Positions 15,140 to 22,928 of a DNA stretch of 64,000 nt are shown here, one piece after another. The stretch's first letter is position 1. The number at the start of each line of letters is the position of its first letter. Origin of the DNA: Wenjunlia tyrosinilytica (GTDB taxonomy: Bacteria; Actinomycetota; Actinomycetes; Streptomycetales; Streptomycetaceae). Position numbers and translations under genes: made by a program. The notes below the pieces were generated by a model, which was given only the letters and a program-made list of their open reading frames with translations, had not been told where the DNA came from and ran no database searches. The stretch spans positions 79,729-143,728 of the forward strand of contig NZ_BMMS01000002.1 in NCBI RefSeq assembly GCF_014646055.1. Reading direction: 5' to 3'.

Positions 15140-16978
15140 GTGCCGTCTCACACCTCTGGCCTGCGCAGACCAGCGACCGTCGCCGCTCTCGCGGCCGCCG
15201 CGCTCGCCGCCGGGCTGCTGGCATCGCCCAGCAGCGCTGCCGCCGCCGATGTCCGCATCCACGACATCCAGGGCAGCACCCGTGTCTCGCCGCTCGCGGG
15301 CAAGCAGGTGACCGGCGTCTCCGGCACCGTCACCGCCGTCCGCGCCTTCGGCTCGGCCCGCGGCTTCTGGATGCAGGACACCGCCCCCGACGCTGACCCC
15401 GCCACCAGCGAGGGGATCTTCGTCTTCACCGGCTCGACCACGCCGGCCGTCGCCGTGGGCGACGACGTGGTGGTCGCCGGCACTGTCAGCGAGTTCTACC
15501 CGGGCGGAGCCTCCGCGGGCGGCCAGTCGCTGACCGAACTGAGCAAGGCCACCTGGACGGTGCGCTCCGGCGGCAATACCCTGCCCGAGGCGTTCACCCT
15601 CGACCCGCGCAGTGTCCCCGACCGCTACATCCCCCAGGCGGGCGGCGGCAGCATCGAGCCGCTGCCGCTGCGTCCGCGCTCCTACGCCATGGACCTGTAC
15701 GAGTCGCTGGAGGGCATGCGCGTCCAGGTCTGCGACAGCCGAGTGGTGGGGCCGACGACCTCGTTCCACGAGGTGTGGGTCACCTCCAAGCCGCGGGAGA
15801 ACCGCACCGAGCGCGGTGGCACCCTCTACAGCTCGTACGACGACCAGAACACCGGCCGCCTCAAGGTCGTCTCGCTCATCCCGTTCGCCGAGCGCCCGTT
15901 CCCCGAGGCCAACGTGGGCGATGTGCTCGAGGGCACCACGGCGGGCCCACTCGACTACGACCAGTTCGGCGGCTACGTGCTCGAGGCGACGGCCCTCGGC
16001 GAGCGGCGGGACAACGGGCTGGAGCCGGAGCGGACACGCGCCCAGAAGCGCGGCGAGCTCTCCGTGGGCACCTACAACGTCGAGAACCTCTCCCCCAAGG
16101 ACAGCCAGGAGAAGTTCGACCGCCTCGCCAAGGCCGTCGTCGGCAACCTCGCCTCCCCCGACATCGTGACCCTGGAGGAGATCCAGGACGACAACGGCCC
16201 GACGAACGACTCCGTGGTCTCCGCCGAGGAGACGCTGAAGAAGTTCACCGACGCGGTGAAGGCGGCGGGCGGCCCGGCCTACGAGTGGCGCCAGATCAAC
16301 CCCGTGGACGACCAGGACGGCGGCCAGCCGGGCGGCAACATCCGGGTGGCGTTCCTGTTCAACCCCGAGCGGGTCTCCTTCACCGACCGCCCCGGCGGCG
16401 ACTCCACGACCGCGGTCCAGGTCGTGGACAACGACGGCGAGGCGGCCCTGTCGGCCTCCCCCGGCCGGATCGACCCCGCCAACTCGGCCTGGAACAGCAG
16501 CCGCAAGCCGCTCGTCGGCGAGTTCTCCTTCCGCGGCCGCACGGTCTTCGTCATCGCCAACCACTTCAACTCCAAGGGCGGCGACCAGAGCCTGGACAGC
16601 CGCTTCCAGCCGCCGGTCCGCTCCTCGGAGACCCAGCGCGTCCAGCAGGCCATCGCCGTCAACGCGTTCGTGGGCAAGCTGCTCGACATCGACCCGCGGG
16701 CCAACGTGGTCGCGGCCGGCGACTTCAACGACTACTCCTTCTCCCCGGCCCTGCGGACACTCACCGGCGACGACACCCTGGTCGACCTCGTCGACGAACT
16801 GCCCCGGCGCGAGCGCTACTCGTACGTCTTCAACGGCAACTCGCAGACGCTCGACCACATCCTGACCAGCCCGGGCATCAGGAACTACGACTACGACGTC
16901 GTGCACATCAACGCGGAGTTCGCCGACCAGGCCAGTGACCATGACCCACAGGTTGTGCGGATCCACCCCCGCTCGTAG
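15140..16978 (+). CDS. Secreted endonuclease/exonuclease/phosphatase-family protein
   Basis: 612 aa. A Sec signal peptide (positive LRRPATVAALAAAALAAGLL, cleavage after ASPSSAAAA) precedes an OB-fold-like N-terminal domain (VRIHDIQGSTRVSPLAGKQV), as in ExeM/Streptomyces extracellular nucleases. The EEP catalytic domain starts at about residue 310: GTYNVENLSP, VTLEEIQDD (metal-binding Glu), VIANHFNSKGGD, AAGDFNDY and the terminal catalytic SDHDPQVV. It probably hydrolyses extracellular DNA or phosphoesters, which fits its position near phoX. The GTG at 15140 is preceded by GGGGGGAA. Three TTGAC elements (15022, 15034, 15050) lie in the promoter region. Confidence 0.87.
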   Translation: MPSHTSGLRRPATVAALAAAALAAGLLASPSSAAAADVRIHDIQGSTRVSPLAGKQVTGVSGTVTAVRAFGSARGFWMQDTAPDADPATSEGIFVFTGSTTPAVAVGDDVVVAGTVSEFYPGGASAGGQSLTELSKATWTVRSGGNTLPEAFTLDPRSVPDRYIPQAGGGSIEPLPLRPRSYAMDLYESLEGMRVQVCDSRVVGPTTSFHEVWVTSKPRENRTERGGTLYSSYDDQNTGRLKVVSLIPFAERPFPEANVGDVLEGTTAGPLDYDQFGGYVLEATALGERRDNGLEPERTRAQKRGELSVGTYNVENLSPKDSQEKFDRLAKAVVGNLASPDIVTLEEIQDDNGPTNDSVVSAEETLKKFTDAVKAAGGPAYEWRQINPVDDQDGGQPGGNIRVAFLFNPERVSFTDRPGGDSTTAVQVVDNDGEAALSASPGRIDPANSAWNSSRKPLVGEFSFRGRTVFVIANHFNSKGGDQSLDSRFQPPVRSSETQRVQQAIAVNAFVGKLLDIDPRANVVAAGDFNDYSFSPALRTLTGDDTLVDLVDELPRRERYSYVFNGNSQTLDHILTSPGIRNYDYDVVHINAEFADQASDHDPQVVRIHPRS

Positions 16979-17417
16979 CGGAGCCCGAGGGGAGGCGCCC
17001 CCAGCCCTGGCGCCTCCCCGGTCTCCCCGCCCCGGCGAACGCGAGGACGGCCAGTCCCGCGAGGACCAGCACCCCCGCGGACTCGACCCAGATCGTCGTC
17101 CGCACCCAGGGCGCCCCGATGACCTCCTGGAACCCGAACAGGCCCGAGGTGAGGCTGACCACCAGCCCGGCGAGCGTGCCGAGCGTGAACAGCGACCCCA
17201 GAACCGCCGGTACGCCCAGGTACCTCGTGGGCGAGGCCAGCACCGCGAGGCCCAGCACCCCGGCGCCGATGGCGTTGAGGAGGAAGAGCACACCGATTTT
17301 GGCCAGATCCCGGTACCCGTCGCTCCACAGGTAGAGGTGGATCGCGCCCATCGTCAGCAGCAGGCCCGCCCCCGCGACCCGCAGGACGAGGAGCGCGACG
17401 GCCCGGTCAGTAGCCAT
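16908..17417 (-). CDS. Small integral membrane protein, 3' end overlapping the nuclease gene
   Basis: 169 aa starting MATDRAVALLVLRVAGAG, with four hydrophobic helices (about residues 6-27, 40-58, 67-88 and 105-125) and a basic, Gly-rich C-terminal tail without obvious structure. No family recognised. Its ATG (17417) lies upstream of the stop of the cupredoxin gene, an 11-bp overlap, so the two are translationally coupled and the protein probably works with the copper lipoprotein at the membrane. The last 71 bp run antisense into the convergent nuclease gene; the tail reads like decayed or recently extended sequence. Confidence 0.7.
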   Translation of the reverse strand: MATDRAVALLVLRVAGAGLLLTMGAIHLYLWSDGYRDLAKIGVLFLLNAIGAGVLGLAVLASPTRYLGVPAVLGSLFTLGTLAGLVVSLTSGLFGFQEVIGAPWVRTTIWVESAGVLVLAGLAVLAFAGAGRPGRRQGWGRLPSGSATSGGGSAQPVGHGHWPGRRTPR

Positions 17418-17895
17418 TGCTCTTGGACGAGCCGGTGCCGCTGGGGCTGGTGCCACCGCCGCCACCGACGGTGATGTCCATCTTCATCCCCAGCTTCTTG
17501 TGACCGTCGACCGGGCAGTACACCACGTAGTGCCCGCTCTTCAGGGTGATCTTGACCGTGCCGGACTGGCCGGGCTGGAGCGTTGCCTTCAGCCGCGGCT
17601 CGGCGCCCTGGCCCTCGATCTCCAGCGAGTGGACCCGCTGCCCCTGGTTGCTTGCCACGAAGGTATAGGTGCCGGGCTTGAACGACATCTGCGACAGCGC
17701 CACATGGAAATCGGTCAGCTTCGCCTGGACCTGGGTCCCCCCTGCCGTCCCCGACGAGGCGCTGTGCGACGGCGTGGACGACGAGCCGCCGCCACCTCCG
17801 GAGCTGCCGCAGCCCGCCACGACGGCCGCTGCCGCCAGCGCCGCCGCGCCCAGGCCGACGCCGATGGCGTTCCGCTTGACGACTGCCCTTGCCAT
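17407..17895 (-). CDS. Cupredoxin-domain lipoprotein
   Basis: 162 aa, exported and lipid-anchored. The signal peptide (KRNAIGVGLGAAALAAAAV) ends in the lipobox VAGC, followed by a Gly/Ser-rich spacer. The cupredoxin fold spans about residues 55-145. A ligand His is in RVHSLEIEGQG, and the remaining type-1 copper ligands are in CPVDGHKKLGM, giving C-x4-H-x4-M spacing. It should bind copper and carry electrons at the outer membrane face. The gene is the first of a two-gene unit with the membrane protein and is divergent from an ECF sigma gene, which may control it. Confidence 0.88.
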   Translation of the reverse strand: MARAVVKRNAIGVGLGAAALAAAAVVAGCGSSGGGGGSSSTPSHSASSGTAGGTQVQAKLTDFHVALSQMSFKPGTYTFVASNQGQRVHSLEIEGQGAEPRLKATLQPGQSGTVKITLKSGHYVVYCPVDGHKKLGMKMDITVGGGGGTSPSGTGSSKSNGY

Positions 17896-17969
17896 GGCTC
17901 GGCCCTCCGCGCTGTCGGTGGTGTGGTTCTGGAGTAGGTACGGGCCACCGCCGCGAAGGGATTGCCCGC

Positions 17970-18062
17970 GCGTCGGGGCCGTCCGGCGCGCAGGACTGTC
18001 CGGCACGCAGGGTCGTCCAGGGCGTGGGGCCGTCCCGTGCGTGGGGCCGTCCGGCGCGCGAC
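17970..18062. repeat. Degenerate ~17-bp tandem repeats in the divergent cupredoxin/sigma region
   Basis: About five units related to GCGTGGGGCCGTCCGGC follow one another with small length changes: GGGGCCGTCCGGC occurs at both ends, with GGACTGTCCGGC, GGGTCGTCCAGGG and GGGGCCGTCCCGT between. They fill the space upstream of the sigma gene and contain no open gene on either strand. Their role, if any, is unknown. Confidence 0.7.
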
Positions 18063-18129
18063 AATGGAGGCGCTCCCGCATGGAGCAATCCCTTCGACGG
18101 GACCGGCCGTATGTACAGGTGTGCAGAGG

Positions 18130-18771
18130 ATGGGTCTCCCCCTCGGACGCGCCGCTGACGAGGCGCTGCTCGCCGGGCTCTCGACAGGCGATCCGGAGAT
18201 CGCCGTGGCCTTCGTGCGCCGGTTCCAGCGCACGGTCTTCGGCGTGGCCATCGCGGTCGTCAGCGATCCGCAGCTCGCCGAGGACGTGGCCCAGCAGACC
18301 TTCGAACGGGCCTGGCGGCACGCGCAGGTGTACGACCCCCGGCGCGGCTCGGTGAAGACCTGGCTGACCACGATCGCGCACAACCTGGCGATCGACGCCG
18401 TCCGCGCCCGCCGTCCCACCCCCGTGGATCCGGAGGACCTCACGACGCTGGTGGACATCGTCACCGAGACCCCGGAGCAGCGGGCGATCAGCGGTGAGGC
18501 GTCCGAGAGACTGCGCTCCGCACTGGGCACGCTCCCCCGCGAGCAGGCCCGGGCTCTGGTCATGGCGGGGATCTACGGCATGACCGCCAGGCAGGTCGCC
18601 GAACTCGAGCAGATCCCTCTCGGGACGGCGAAGACCCGCATCAGAGCGGCGATGGGAAAGCTGCGGACGACCCTGGAACCCGAACGAGCCGAACGAGCCG
18701 AACGAACCGAACGAGCCGAAAGAGCCGAACGAACCGAAACCGAACGAACCGAGCGAGCCGACCATGAATGA
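18130..18771 (+). CDS. ECF-type RNA polymerase sigma factor with a repetitive Arg/Glu tail
   Basis: 213 aa. Region 2 is LLAGLSTGDPEIAVAFVRRF to AEDVAQQTFERAWRHAQVYD, with SVKTWLTTIAHNLAIDAVRA as region 2.4. Region 4 is LGTLPREQARALVMAGIYGM to VAELEQIPLGTAKTRIRAAM. The C-terminus is then extended by about 30 residues of RAE/RTE triplets encoded by 9-bp tandem repeats, which is not usual. The start is uncertain: GTG 18121, six bases after a -10-like TATGTA, could be leaderless, while ATG 18130 is the conventional choice. It overlaps the anti-sigma gene by 8 bp (ATGAATGA), so the two are coupled. Confidence 0.87.
   Translation: MGLPLGRAADEALLAGLSTGDPEIAVAFVRRFQRTVFGVAIAVVSDPQLAEDVAQQTFERAWRHAQVYDPRRGSVKTWLTTIAHNLAIDAVRARRPTPVDPEDLTTLVDIVTETPEQRAISGEASERLRSALGTLPREQARALVMAGIYGMTARQVAELEQIPLGTAKTRIRAAMGKLRTTLEPERAERAERTERAERAERTETERTERADHE
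18679..18760 (+). repeat. 9-bp tandem repeats at the 3' end of the sigma gene
   Basis: About nine imperfect copies of GAACGAGCC (variants GAACGAACC, GAAAGAGCC, GAGCGAGCC, one truncated GAAACC) encode Glu-Arg-Ala/Glu-Arg-Thr triplets. The array stops just before the overlapping anti-sigma start codon at 18764. Confidence 0.95.
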
Positions 18772-19429
18772 CCTGACCTGCGCGGAAGTGCGCGACCTCG
18801 GTGCCGAGCTGGCGCTGGGCGTTCTGCCGGGTCGGGAGCGTGCCCTGGCGATAGCTCACCTGGACCACTGCCCGGCCTGCCGTGAGGAGATCGAGCAGAT
18901 GACCCTCATCGGCGACGGCCTGCTCGGCCTGCTGCCGGGCACCGAGCCTCCCGTCGGCTTCGAGAGCCGGGTGCTGGCCGGCCTCAATGTCCCTGCGCGC
19001 CGCTCCGCCCGCCGGCGCTTCCGCATGGCCTTCGCGGCCGTGGCGGCCGCCGCGGCGATCGCCCTGGGCTTCGGCGGCTGGACCCTGGCCACAACGGTCC
19101 TCGACCAGCCGGCCGCCACCTCGCAAAGCGCGCTGGTGAGCGCGCACCTGACCAAGGGCGCCCACCAGGTGGGCGAGATCTTCGCCCACCCCGGGTCTCC
19201 CGGCTGGGTGTACATGCACGTCGACTTCGACGACGGCTCCTCGGGCAAGGTCACCTGCCAGCTGATCCACCACGACGGCTCGACGGTGAACGCCGGCTCG
19301 TTCACGATGAAGGACGGCTACGGCTACTGGGCCGCCCCCTCGCACTCGAACCCCTCCGACCTCTCCGGCGCCCGCCTGCTCGCCGCCGACGGCTCGGTCC
19401 TGGCCACGGCCCACTTCCCGAAGACGTAG
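18764..19429 (+). CDS. Zinc-binding anti-sigma factor (ZAS domain), membrane-anchored
   Basis: 221 aa. The N-terminal ZAS domain has H32-x3-C36-x2-C39 (AHLDHCPAC) and an early Cys (TCAEVRDL), the arrangement of zinc anti-sigma factors that hold ECF sigmas. One transmembrane helix (about residues 86-110, MAFAAVAAAAAIALGFGGW) leads to an extracytoplasmic domain of about 110 residues with HVDFDDGSSGKVTCQLIHH and GYGYWAAPS, similar to anti-sigma-K-type outer domains. It should keep the preceding sigma inactive until a signal is sensed outside. The divergent copper lipoprotein is a candidate target gene or input. Confidence 0.87.
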   Translation: MNDLTCAEVRDLGAELALGVLPGRERALAIAHLDHCPACREEIEQMTLIGDGLLGLLPGTEPPVGFESRVLAGLNVPARRSARRRFRMAFAAVAAAAAIALGFGGWTLATTVLDQPAATSQSALVSAHLTKGAHQVGEIFAHPGSPGWVYMHVDFDDGSSGKVTCQLIHHDGSTVNAGSFTMKDGYGYWAAPSHSNPSDLSGARLLAADGSVLATAHFPKT

Positions 19430-19475
19430 CGGGCCCACGCAGCGGCGCGCGCAGGGAGGAGTGAGGGCCGGGGAA

Positions 19476-19515
19476 ACGGCCGTGCCCACCAGTTGTCACC
19501 GGTGGGCACGGCCGT
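19476..19515. terminator. Strong hairpin between anti-sigma and sufT genes
   Basis: Perfect 15-bp arms ACGGCCGTGCCCACC (19476-19490) and GGTGGGCACGGCCGT (19501-19515) with a 10-nt loop. It lies between two convergent genes and can act in both directions; it probably ends the SUF operon transcript. Confidence 0.85.
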
Positions 19516-19572
19516 GTCGCTCCACATGCCGGCAGGGGCACGTTCAGGGGCTGGGACCTGGGAGTCGGACGA

Positions 19573-19920
19573 TCAGACGTTGAAGCCCAGCGCGCGCAGC
19601 TGCTCGCGGCCCTCGTCCGTGATCTTGTCAGGGCCCCACGGCGGCATCCAGACCCAGTTGATCTTCAGATCGGAGACCAGTCCCTCGGTGGCGGACTTCG
19701 CCTGGTCCTCGATCACGTCCGTCAGCGGGCAGGCCGCCGAGGTCAGGGTCATGTCCACGGTCGCCACATTGGACTCGTCCACGTGGAGGCCGTAGATCAG
19801 GCCCAGATTGACGACGTCGATGCCCAGTTCGGGGTCGACGACGTCCATCAGGGCCTCGGTGAGGTCCTCGATGGAGGCGCTTCCCAGCGACGTGCCCTCG
19901 ATTACCGTGTTCTCGCTCAT
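19573..19920 (-). CDS. sufT: SufT-like metal-sulfur cluster assembly protein (DUF59/MIP18 family)
   Basis: 115 aa. It carries the DUF59 core IEDLTEALMDVVDPELGIDV (DPELGI), VNLGLIYGL and LTSAACPLTDVI with the conserved Cys, and ends INWVWMPPWGPDKIT. Such proteins assist maturation of iron-sulfur proteins. It is the last gene of the SUF operon, and its ATG overlaps the sufU stop as ATGA. Confidence 0.88.
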   Translation of the reverse strand: MSENTVIEGTSLGSASIEDLTEALMDVVDPELGIDVVNLGLIYGLHVDESNVATVDMTLTSAACPLTDVIEDQAKSATEGLVSDLKINWVWMPPWGPDKITDEGREQLRALGFNV

Positions 19921-20387
19921 GCGCCCTCCTCGTTGGGCACCGGGGCCTCGGACAGCGCCTTCGCCGTCGCGTCCTTCCAGGCCATCCAGCTCAGCAGGGC
20001 GCACTTCACGCGCGCCGGGTACTTGGAGACCCCGGCGAACGCGACCGCGTCCTCGAGGACCTCCTCCATCGCCTCGTCCGGCTCGAGCCGGCCCTTGCTC
20101 TGCATCAGTTCCAGGAAGGTCTCCTGGACCTTCATCGCCTCGTCGACCGACTGGCCGACGACGAGGTCGTTGAGCACGGAGGCGCTGGCCTGGCTGATCG
20201 AGCAGCCCTGCGACTCGTAGCTGATGTCCACGACCTTCTCGCCGTCGAGCTTCACCCGCAGGGTGATCTCGTCGCCGCACGTCGGATTGACGTGGTGCAC
20301 CTCGGCGTCGCCGTCCCGCAGGCCCTTGCCGTGAGGGTGGCGGTAATGGTCCAGGATGATGTCCTGGTACATCGAATCCAGCTTCAC
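19917..20387 (-). CDS. sufU: SufU-type sulfur-transfer/scaffold protein
   Basis: 156 aa. SufU accepts persulfide sulfur from SufS for cluster assembly. The zinc/sulfur ligands are visible: Cys in NPTCGDEITL, Cys in GCSISQASASVL and Cys in RVKCALLSW, with Asp in GDEI. The N-terminus MYQDIILDHYRHPHGKG is typical. The GTG start at 20387 is preceded by GAGGGC and lies 19 bp after the sufS stop. Length and motifs are complete. Confidence 0.93.
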   Translation of the reverse strand: MKLDSMYQDIILDHYRHPHGKGLRDGDAEVHHVNPTCGDEITLRVKLDGEKVVDISYESQGCSISQASASVLNDLVVGQSVDEAMKVQETFLELMQSKGRLEPDEAMEEVLEDAVAFAGVSKYPARVKCALLSWMAWKDATAKALSEAPVPNEEGA

Positions 20388-20406
20388 AGTGCCCTCAGCG
20401 CCCTCG

Positions 20407-21663
20407 TCACCCGAAGAAGTTCCGGACGTGCTCCAGACCGTCGATCAAGGCGTCGACCTCGGCCGGGGTGGAGTACAGATAGAACGACGCCCTGGTGGTC
20501 GCGGGAATTCCGTACCGCAGGCAGACGGGCCTGGCGCAGTGGTGGCCGACCCGGACCGCGATGCCCTGCTCGTCGAGCACCTGCCCCACATCGTGCGGGT
20601 GGATGTCGCCGAGGGTGAACGAGATCGCGGCGCCCCGGTCCTCGGCCGTGCCCGGGCCGATGATCCGCAGGTCGGGCACCTCCAGGAGCCGCTTCACCGC
20701 GTACTCGGTGATGGCGTGCTCATGGGCGGCGATGCTGTCCATGCCCAGGGAGGACAGGTAGTCCACGGCCGCGCCGAGCCCGACCGCCTGGGCGATCGGC
20801 GGTGTGCCCGCCTCGAACTTGTGCGGCGCCGGGGCGTACGTGGACGAGTGCATCGAGACCGTCTCGATCATCTCGCCGCCACCGAGGAACGGCGGCAGGT
20901 CCTCCAGGAGCTCCTGGCGGCCCCACAGCACACCGATGCCGGTCGGCCCGCACATCTTGTGGCCGGTGAACGCGACGAAGTCCGCGCCCAGCGACTGGAC
21001 GTCCAGCACCATGTGCGGTGCCGCCTGGGACGCGTCGATCAGGACCAGGGCCCCGACGTCCTGCGCCCGGCGGACTATCTCCTCGACGGGGTTGACCGTG
21101 CCGAGGATGTTGGACACCAGGACAAAGGAGACGATCTTGGTCTTCTCCGTGATGACCCGGTCGATGTTGGAGATGTCCAGACGGCCGTCGTCGGTGAGCC
21201 CGAACCACTTCAGCTTCGCGCCCGTGCGCTGCGCGAGCAGCTGCCACGGCACGATGTTGGAGTGGTGCTCCATCTCCGTGATGACGATCTCAGTGTCCCG
21301 GTCGACCCGGTACGGCTCATCGGCCCAGCCGAGCATGTTCGCCACGAGGTTGAGCGACTCGGAGGCGTTCTTGGTGAAGATCACCTCGTCGCGGCTCGGC
21401 GCGTTGATGAACGCGGCGACCTTGTCGCGCGCGCCCTCGTACAGCGCCGTGGCCTCCTCGGCGAGCACGTGCACACCGCGGTGGACATTGGCGTTGTGCC
21501 GCTCGTAGTACTCGTTCAGCGCGTCGAGGACCTGGCGCGGCTTCTGCGAGGTCGCCGCGTTGTCCAGGTACACGATCTTCTTCCCGTCGTGGACCAGGCG
21601 GTCCAGGATCGGGAAGTCCTTGCGGATCGCCTCGGTGTCGAGGAGGCCCTGCAGCTGTGTCAC
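20407..21663 (-). CDS. sufS: Cysteine desulfurase SufS
   Basis: 418 aa PLP enzyme that removes sulfur from cysteine to give alanine and an enzyme persulfide. The PLP lysine is in AFTGHKMCGPTGIG, the active-site Cys in VGHHCARPVC, and the N-terminal YLDNAATSQKPRQVLDAL and ANVHRGVH segments are standard SufS. The GTG start at 21663 has GGAGGGGAT upstream. Its initiation region (RBS plus GTGA) appears duplicated about 69 bp upstream inside the sufC-sufS spacer. Confidence 0.95.
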   Translation of the reverse strand: MTQLQGLLDTEAIRKDFPILDRLVHDGKKIVYLDNAATSQKPRQVLDALNEYYERHNANVHRGVHVLAEEATALYEGARDKVAAFINAPSRDEVIFTKNASESLNLVANMLGWADEPYRVDRDTEIVITEMEHHSNIVPWQLLAQRTGAKLKWFGLTDDGRLDISNIDRVITEKTKIVSFVLVSNILGTVNPVEEIVRRAQDVGALVLIDASQAAPHMVLDVQSLGADFVAFTGHKMCGPTGIGVLWGRQELLEDLPPFLGGGEMIETVSMHSSTYAPAPHKFEAGTPPIAQAVGLGAAVDYLSSLGMDSIAAHEHAITEYAVKRLLEVPDLRIIGPGTAEDRGAAISFTLGDIHPHDVGQVLDEQGIAVRVGHHCARPVCLRYGIPATTRASFYLYSTPAEVDALIDGLEHVRNFFG

Positions 21664-21821
21664 GCTCCATCCCCTCCGTTCACTTCCACACCCAGTCGAC
21701 CGTCGCCCACGTCACTCACGTCGCTCACGCTGCATCCCCTTCGTTCGCTTCTCCGCCCACTCGGCGAAGCTGCGGCTCGCCGGTTGTCTGCCGGATGGGC
21801 AGCCTCGTGTACGCCGCTCAC
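21660..21821 (-). other. sufC-sufS junction element: diverged GTGAGC repeat with a 53-codon open frame
   Basis: The frame starts with GTG at 21821 overlapping the sufC stop (GTGA) and ends in TGA at 21662-21660 overlapping the sufS GTG (GTGA). It is 162 nt with no internal stop. The first 93 nt (GTGAGC to GGGGATGCAGC) match the 87-bp element in the ABC gene at 1533-1706, notably CACGAGGCTGCCC and GGCGGAGAAGCGAAC. The next 69 nt begin again GTGAGC and end GAAGTGAACGGAGGGGATGG, a near copy of the end of the first unit. Codons such as GTA, AGA, AGG and CGA are rare for this genome, so a spacer kept open for coupling is more likely than a real 53-aa protein. Confidence 0.75.
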
Positions 21822-22582
21822 GCTGTGGCGCCGCCCTTCACATAGGCCTCGTAGCCCTCGTTCTCCAGCTTGTCGGCGAGCTCCGGGCCGCCGGACTCGG
21901 CGATGCGGCCGTTCGCGAACACGTGGACGTGGTCGGGCTTGATGTAGCGCAGGATGCGCGTGTAGTGAGTGATCAGCAGGGTGCCGACCTCGCCGGACTC
22001 GGCGACACGGTTCACACCCTCGGAGACCACCCGCAGGGCGTCCACGTCGAGGCCGGAGTCGGTCTCGTCGAGGATCGCGATCCTGGGCTTCAGCAGCTCG
22101 AGCTGAAGGATCTCGTGGCGCTTCTTCTCACCGCCGGAGAAGCCCTCGTTGACGTTGCGCTCCGCGAAGGCGGGGTCGATGGACAGCCGCTCCATCGCTC
22201 CCTTGACCTCCTTGACCCAGGTACGCAGCTTGGGGGCCTCACCGCGGATGGCGGTGGCGGAGGTGCGCAGGAAGTTGGACACCGACACACCGGGGACCTC
22301 GACCGGGTACTGCATGGCGAGGAAGACACCGGCGCGGGCGCGCTCGTCGACGGTCATCGCCAGCACGTCCTCACCGTCGAGGGTGACGGTGCCGCTGGTG
22401 ACGGTGTACTTGGGGTGACCGGCCAGCGAGTAGGCCAGGGTCGACTTGCCGGAGCCGTTCGGACCCATGATCGCGTGGGTCTCGCCCTGCTTCACGGTCA
22501 GGTCGACGCCGCGCAGGATCTCCCGGGGGCCGTTCTCGGTCTCGACGGAGACGTGCAGGTCGTGGATCTCAAGCGTTGCCAT
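21818..22582 (-). CDS. sufC: Fe-S cluster assembly ATPase SufC
   Basis: 254 aa ABC-type ATPase that works with SufB and SufD. Walker A is GPNGSGKST, the signature is FSGGEKKR (the SufC form), Walker B is IAILDETDSGLD, with the SufC-specific ETDSGLDVDALR, and the H-loop is LLITHYTRIL. It starts MATLEIHDLHVSVE at ATG 22582, 7 bp after the ferredoxin gene. The TGA stop is part of a GTGA overlap with the junction element before sufS. Confidence 0.95.
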   Translation of the reverse strand: MATLEIHDLHVSVETENGPREILRGVDLTVKQGETHAIMGPNGSGKSTLAYSLAGHPKYTVTSGTVTLDGEDVLAMTVDERARAGVFLAMQYPVEVPGVSVSNFLRTSATAIRGEAPKLRTWVKEVKGAMERLSIDPAFAERNVNEGFSGGEKKRHEILQLELLKPRIAILDETDSGLDVDALRVVSEGVNRVAESGEVGTLLITHYTRILRYIKPDHVHVFANGRIAESGGPELADKLENEGYEAYVKGGATA

Positions 22583-22589
22583 GGGGAAC

Positions 22590-22928
22590 TCAGGACTCCT
22601 GGGTGACGGAGACGAGAACCTCGTCCCCTTCGATCTTGACGGGGTAAACGGGGACTGGCCGGGTGGCGGGCAGCCCGGTCGGCTTGCCGGTGCGCAGGTC
22701 GAACATGGAGCCGTGCAGCCAGCACTCGACGTGGCAGTCCTCCACCTCGCCCTCCGACAGGGAGACGTTGGCGTGCGAGCAGATGTCGTTGATGGCGAAC
22801 ACCTCGCCCGACTCGGACGTGCGCACGATCGCCACCGGCGTGCCGTCGAGCTCCACCCGCCTGGGGGTGTCCTCCTCGAGCTCGCTCAGCGCGCAGACGC
22901 GGACGAAGCCATCAGCGGCGTTGGTCAT
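22590..22928 (-). CDS. Rieske-type [2Fe-2S] ferredoxin in the SUF operon
   Basis: 112 aa soluble Rieske protein resembling the ferredoxin component of non-heme dioxygenases. The cluster ligands are in CSH (ICSHANVSLSEG) and CWLH (HVECWLHGSMFD). It may supply electrons for cluster assembly or be matured by it. It sits between sufD and sufC, as in most actinobacterial SUF operons. Its ATG overlaps the sufD stop (ATGA). Confidence 0.9.
   Translation of the reverse strand: MTNAADGFVRVCALSELEEDTPRRVELDGTPVAIVRTSESGEVFAINDICSHANVSLSEGEVEDCHVECWLHGSMFDLRTGKPTGLPATRPVPVYPVKIEGDEVLVSVTQES

Noticed and set aside
17500-17937. Open frame opposite the cupredoxin gene
   Set aside because: Antisense shadow; the minus-strand frame carries a lipobox and copper ligands.
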